From: Helicoverpa zea
Lineage: Eukaryota > Arthropoda > Insecta > Lepidoptera > Noctuidae
Direction: 5' to 3'
DNA: 64,000 nucleotides
Assembly (NCBI RefSeq): GCF_022581195.2
Contig: NC_061463.1
Location: 9,486,001 to 9,550,000 of the forward strand
This document shows, in pieces, positions 60,866 to 64,000 of the stretch. Under the pieces are notes generated by a model. It saw nothing but the letters and a program-made list of their open reading frames with translations, was not told the origin of the DNA and ran no database searches. Position 1 is the first letter of the stretch. Each line of letters opens with the position of its first letter. A program made the translations under genes and the position numbers.

Positions 60866-63800
60866 TCGGCCAACTACAGATAGATCCGCGTCCTATCCTA
60901 TATTTCTTCGCTATAATAACACAGGCGCCCGATGCTCCACAAATCCAACTATTAATACACTCACAACATTTTTTTTTATTAAGATGCAATTCTCGTGTCG
61001 AGAGTCTTCAGATGTTTTTTTGGACTAATGTTATGAAAATAGACTTGTGTATAGGAAGTGCCGTTAACACTGAACGACTCATATTAAAGTTTAAACATAA
61101 CGTTATTGATAACGAGCTCAGATGTCGACAGAAGTTTATTAGGTATGAAAGATAACCAACACCAAACAAAAAATCGTAATGGAAGGAATTTTCTTAAATA
61201 CTGTCAAAGATCAGAGACCTAATGTAAAAAAAAAATCGGGCGACATTTTAACGTATCAATAAAAATATTTGGAACGCAATAAAACTAAAAATATCTAGGT
61301 ATGTACCTGAACTGTACCGGCGAGCTAGTCACACGTTTTTTCTAATAAAGCTAAATTCCAATTTGTAAGTAATGAAAGCTTTATAGATAGATCAGCTACT
61401 GAAGAAACGAATTGTAATGCAAGACAAGTACAGATACTGCAATAGGCGAGAGAAAATGAAGTGAAGCATCGAAGGGAGATCCAAATTTAACCAGCCTGAG
61501 TCAAGTGCACGTTGTTCATTTTGAAATACTATTCACTATAACTAACTATGTTGAAGATATAGACGAGGTCACTGCTAGCAGACATTCGTGAGCTGCGGAT
61601 ATCATGAAAACAGACGATAATTTGTTTACGTGTCGAACCATTGATGTATGTTCCTGGTGCTTGGTGCGTTTATAATTTGACTGAAAGGAATGCGCGATTG
61701 GTTGTGAAATGAATACGGAGCAGGTTATCTTAATTTAGATAGACACGCTGTATTTCATTGAGTGCGAGTTATGATTTATATTTATTAACAGTATGAATGA
61801 ACTGTTGGTGATTAGAAAAATATGTTGCTATTCAAGCGATGAAGTCTATTGAAATAATATCAACGTACATAGCTACATGTGCAAAACACATGTTCATTGG
61901 TTCCTACGGAGATATGTTTAGGACATTGGGAAGTAAAACAAATGCAAAACGTATATTTAGTTGGAATTGTTTCTATAAGCATCAATCTTGGGATCGTAAA
62001 GACTTTGCGGAGATTTATACGACAGACTGCAAATATACGGTTGCGAACAGCCGACCAAAATAGTTAGAAACGATTGAAGATGTATTTCAACGATAGACTT
62101 ACACCCAACAACAGGGAAATTGGTCAAGGTTTAGAACAGATAACTTATGACCTTAGAACAAAACGATTTAAATGGATTTAGCACAGCCAAATCGCTACAA
62201 GAGTTTTTCAATACAAATTCAGCTGAAACTTTGAAGCAAATAGGTATTCCATTTTCAATTTGAGTTCCACATTTTGTCGCAATGCCTAGAACGCAAATTC
62301 TTCTATACATTCACATTACCTACAACATTTGAATTCCATTTAGAGACACAAATGTTTTGTTGCGAGCACTTACTTTGAATGTGTATGACCAAAGCTCGCT
62401 AACGCAGCTTTTTGTATCCCCTATTGCTAAACGATCCCAAAGCCGCACTCGTCCAAAACATACGTTTGTGAATGCGATTCTTGTGCCAAAAATACGCCGC
62501 GTCGAAGCAATGGCTGCGTTCTTTTTATTCGCTATAAAATGCATCACGAACAAAATAATGGCGTCAGGAATGTGTTCGACGCTCCTAACGTGAGCTACAA
62601 ACGACTCCATCTAAGTGGCTGTCTCGAATACACAGAATTCCTTTTCCATTTCCCAAACAAGAATTTAAAACCCTTTTTAATTTTATAATAGATGGGAATC
62701 TCGTAAATTAATCCGGTCCAACAATGATAGCCTTATTTTTAGAAGCTCATTCCGTATCCGTCACGTTGGTCTGACGTCTAAACAAATTAACCCAACAACT
62801 CCATTGGAATAGACACTATTTAATTAAGGCTGAAAAATAGCGGCCGTACGGGCGAACCTCATCAGATACACTCCATTAAAAATAGGGTTGAGTTGGAGAC
62901 CGATTTAAACCCTGTCGGGTTAATTAAGGAGAGCACAGTCCAATCAAAGATTCAATGCATGAAACACAGCTTTTCTTGTAATCAGATCTTGTAACGAGGC
63001 CAATCTTTTTTTATGTAATTGTTTTTAATTTAAGACCAAATATCAATGCCATTCTTAAACCAATATCGTTTCTCTCCATAATTCAAATACGACCAATCTC
63101 GAGTAGAGAACAAAATTGATGTTGCAGAAAATTGGGAACCGATTCCAACGACTGGGGGTACCCAATTTCGTATCAATTTTATTAGGGAAGTAAAAACAAA
63201 TGCTTCGTATACTTAAGACGAGAGAGTTGTCGTCACATTATGTGGACATGCTCAGGTAATTGCAGCCGAGGCCGCGATCAGAAATAGACGAGCCTCTGGT
63301 CATGATGTAACGTTTTGTTTAATGGTCGCTGATCTAGTATTTAAGAAATAGATGTATGAACACAGATTGTTTGACGTTTGTTTAATTAGTAAGGAGGACA
63401 ACGGCCTAATTGAAACAATGGATTGTGCATCCCACTCTGATTATTTACATTTAACAGCTTTGAATGTGGCTGCATATTCAAAGCTATTGTTATGCGTGTA
63501 GGTAGGTATGATACATTATTTTCTTTCCGAAATACATCGTTGTTGCTTCTACAGTGAGGGCAACTCCTTCTTATCTAATAAGTAACTTCCTACATTCTTT
63601 CCCCATTAATCTCACTCAGTATCCCACAACAATTTGATATAACAAAAATAATATTTCCTCTGGGCGGTCAGAACATCATCGTGTGAGCATCTACCGATCC
63701 ATCTTGAAGACGAATCTGTTTCCCCTAACTGATGCTCCCGAGACATAGACACGACCGCCCATTGACAACCGTCACACACAACTACGCGTTTCCGTTACAA

Positions 63801-64000
63801 AATCACTTTTATTTATTGCTCTTTTTTATTTTTTTGACGGCAACACCGATCATGGTTTTAGAAGATTCTCGTTTAGAACTTTTTGCTTTGTTTTTTGTTT
63901 TAATTCGCTTGAGTGCGGAGTCTGAACAACAATCTGGATTCCTTTAAAAGATAATGTTAGGAAGTTACTTTCATGAAGGTAAGTGTATTGGACTGGACCG
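60866..64000. other. Intergenic stretch right of gene B
   Basis: AT-rich; no supported exon, RNA gene or complete element. Small inverted repeats occur (TGGGCGGTC at 63661-63669 with its complement at 63753-63761). Short ORFs near 61839-62067 and 62320-62610 have no recognisable content. Confidence 0.5.

Overview
The window looks like nuclear DNA from a lepidopteran insect (moth or butterfly). It is AT-rich with very long introns. It carries tRNA-headed SINEs whose bodies I recognise as common lepidopteran repeats, RTE-type and CR1-like non-LTR retrotransposons, foldback elements, and a short dispersed repeat present three times. There are no operons, ribosome binding sites, CRISPR arrays or origins to report.

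Two protein-coding genes can be assembled, both on the minus strand. Gene A enters from the left edge. Its coding exons 1-3 lie at 21008-21123, 19907-20876 and 5913-6030, joined in frame by consensus splice sites, and it continues past base 1. A 5' UTR exon (21124-21307) carries a complete 25-codon upstream ORF in a near-ideal initiation context. The N-terminal basic helix and length suggest the N-terminus of a supervillin-family actin/membrane scaffold, but this is a tentative name.

Gene B is complete: start codon at 60357, exons 60295-60357, 54403-58789 and 54082-54245, all splice phases consistent. It encodes about 1537 residues, almost all low-complexity and probably disordered, ending in a hydrophobic segment at the very C-terminus (a predicted tail anchor). 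I do not recognise the family. It has a short motif D-D-hydrophobic-[AV]-[FY]-R three times.

Between and inside the genes are mobile elements. 12947-13201 is a 255-bp foldback with perfect 116-bp arms. 22928-26308 is an apparently full-length RTE element with two open ORFs and a 13-bp target-site duplication, so probably young. 36263-36584 is a GC-rich inverted-repeat element. 48712-52630 is a nested stack: a SINE, a small reverse-oriented LINE tail, and a 5'-truncated decayed LINE interrupted by a 1450-bp element with 199-bp terminal inverted repeats. The decayed LINE also holds a 45-nt insertion that copies its neighbour in inverted orientation.

The remaining long stretches (most of 1-12.9 kb, 13.2-19 kb, 26.3-34.5 kb, 37-46 kb, 61-64 kb) are AT-rich intronic or intergenic DNA in which I could support no exon. 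No statement here rests on a database search.
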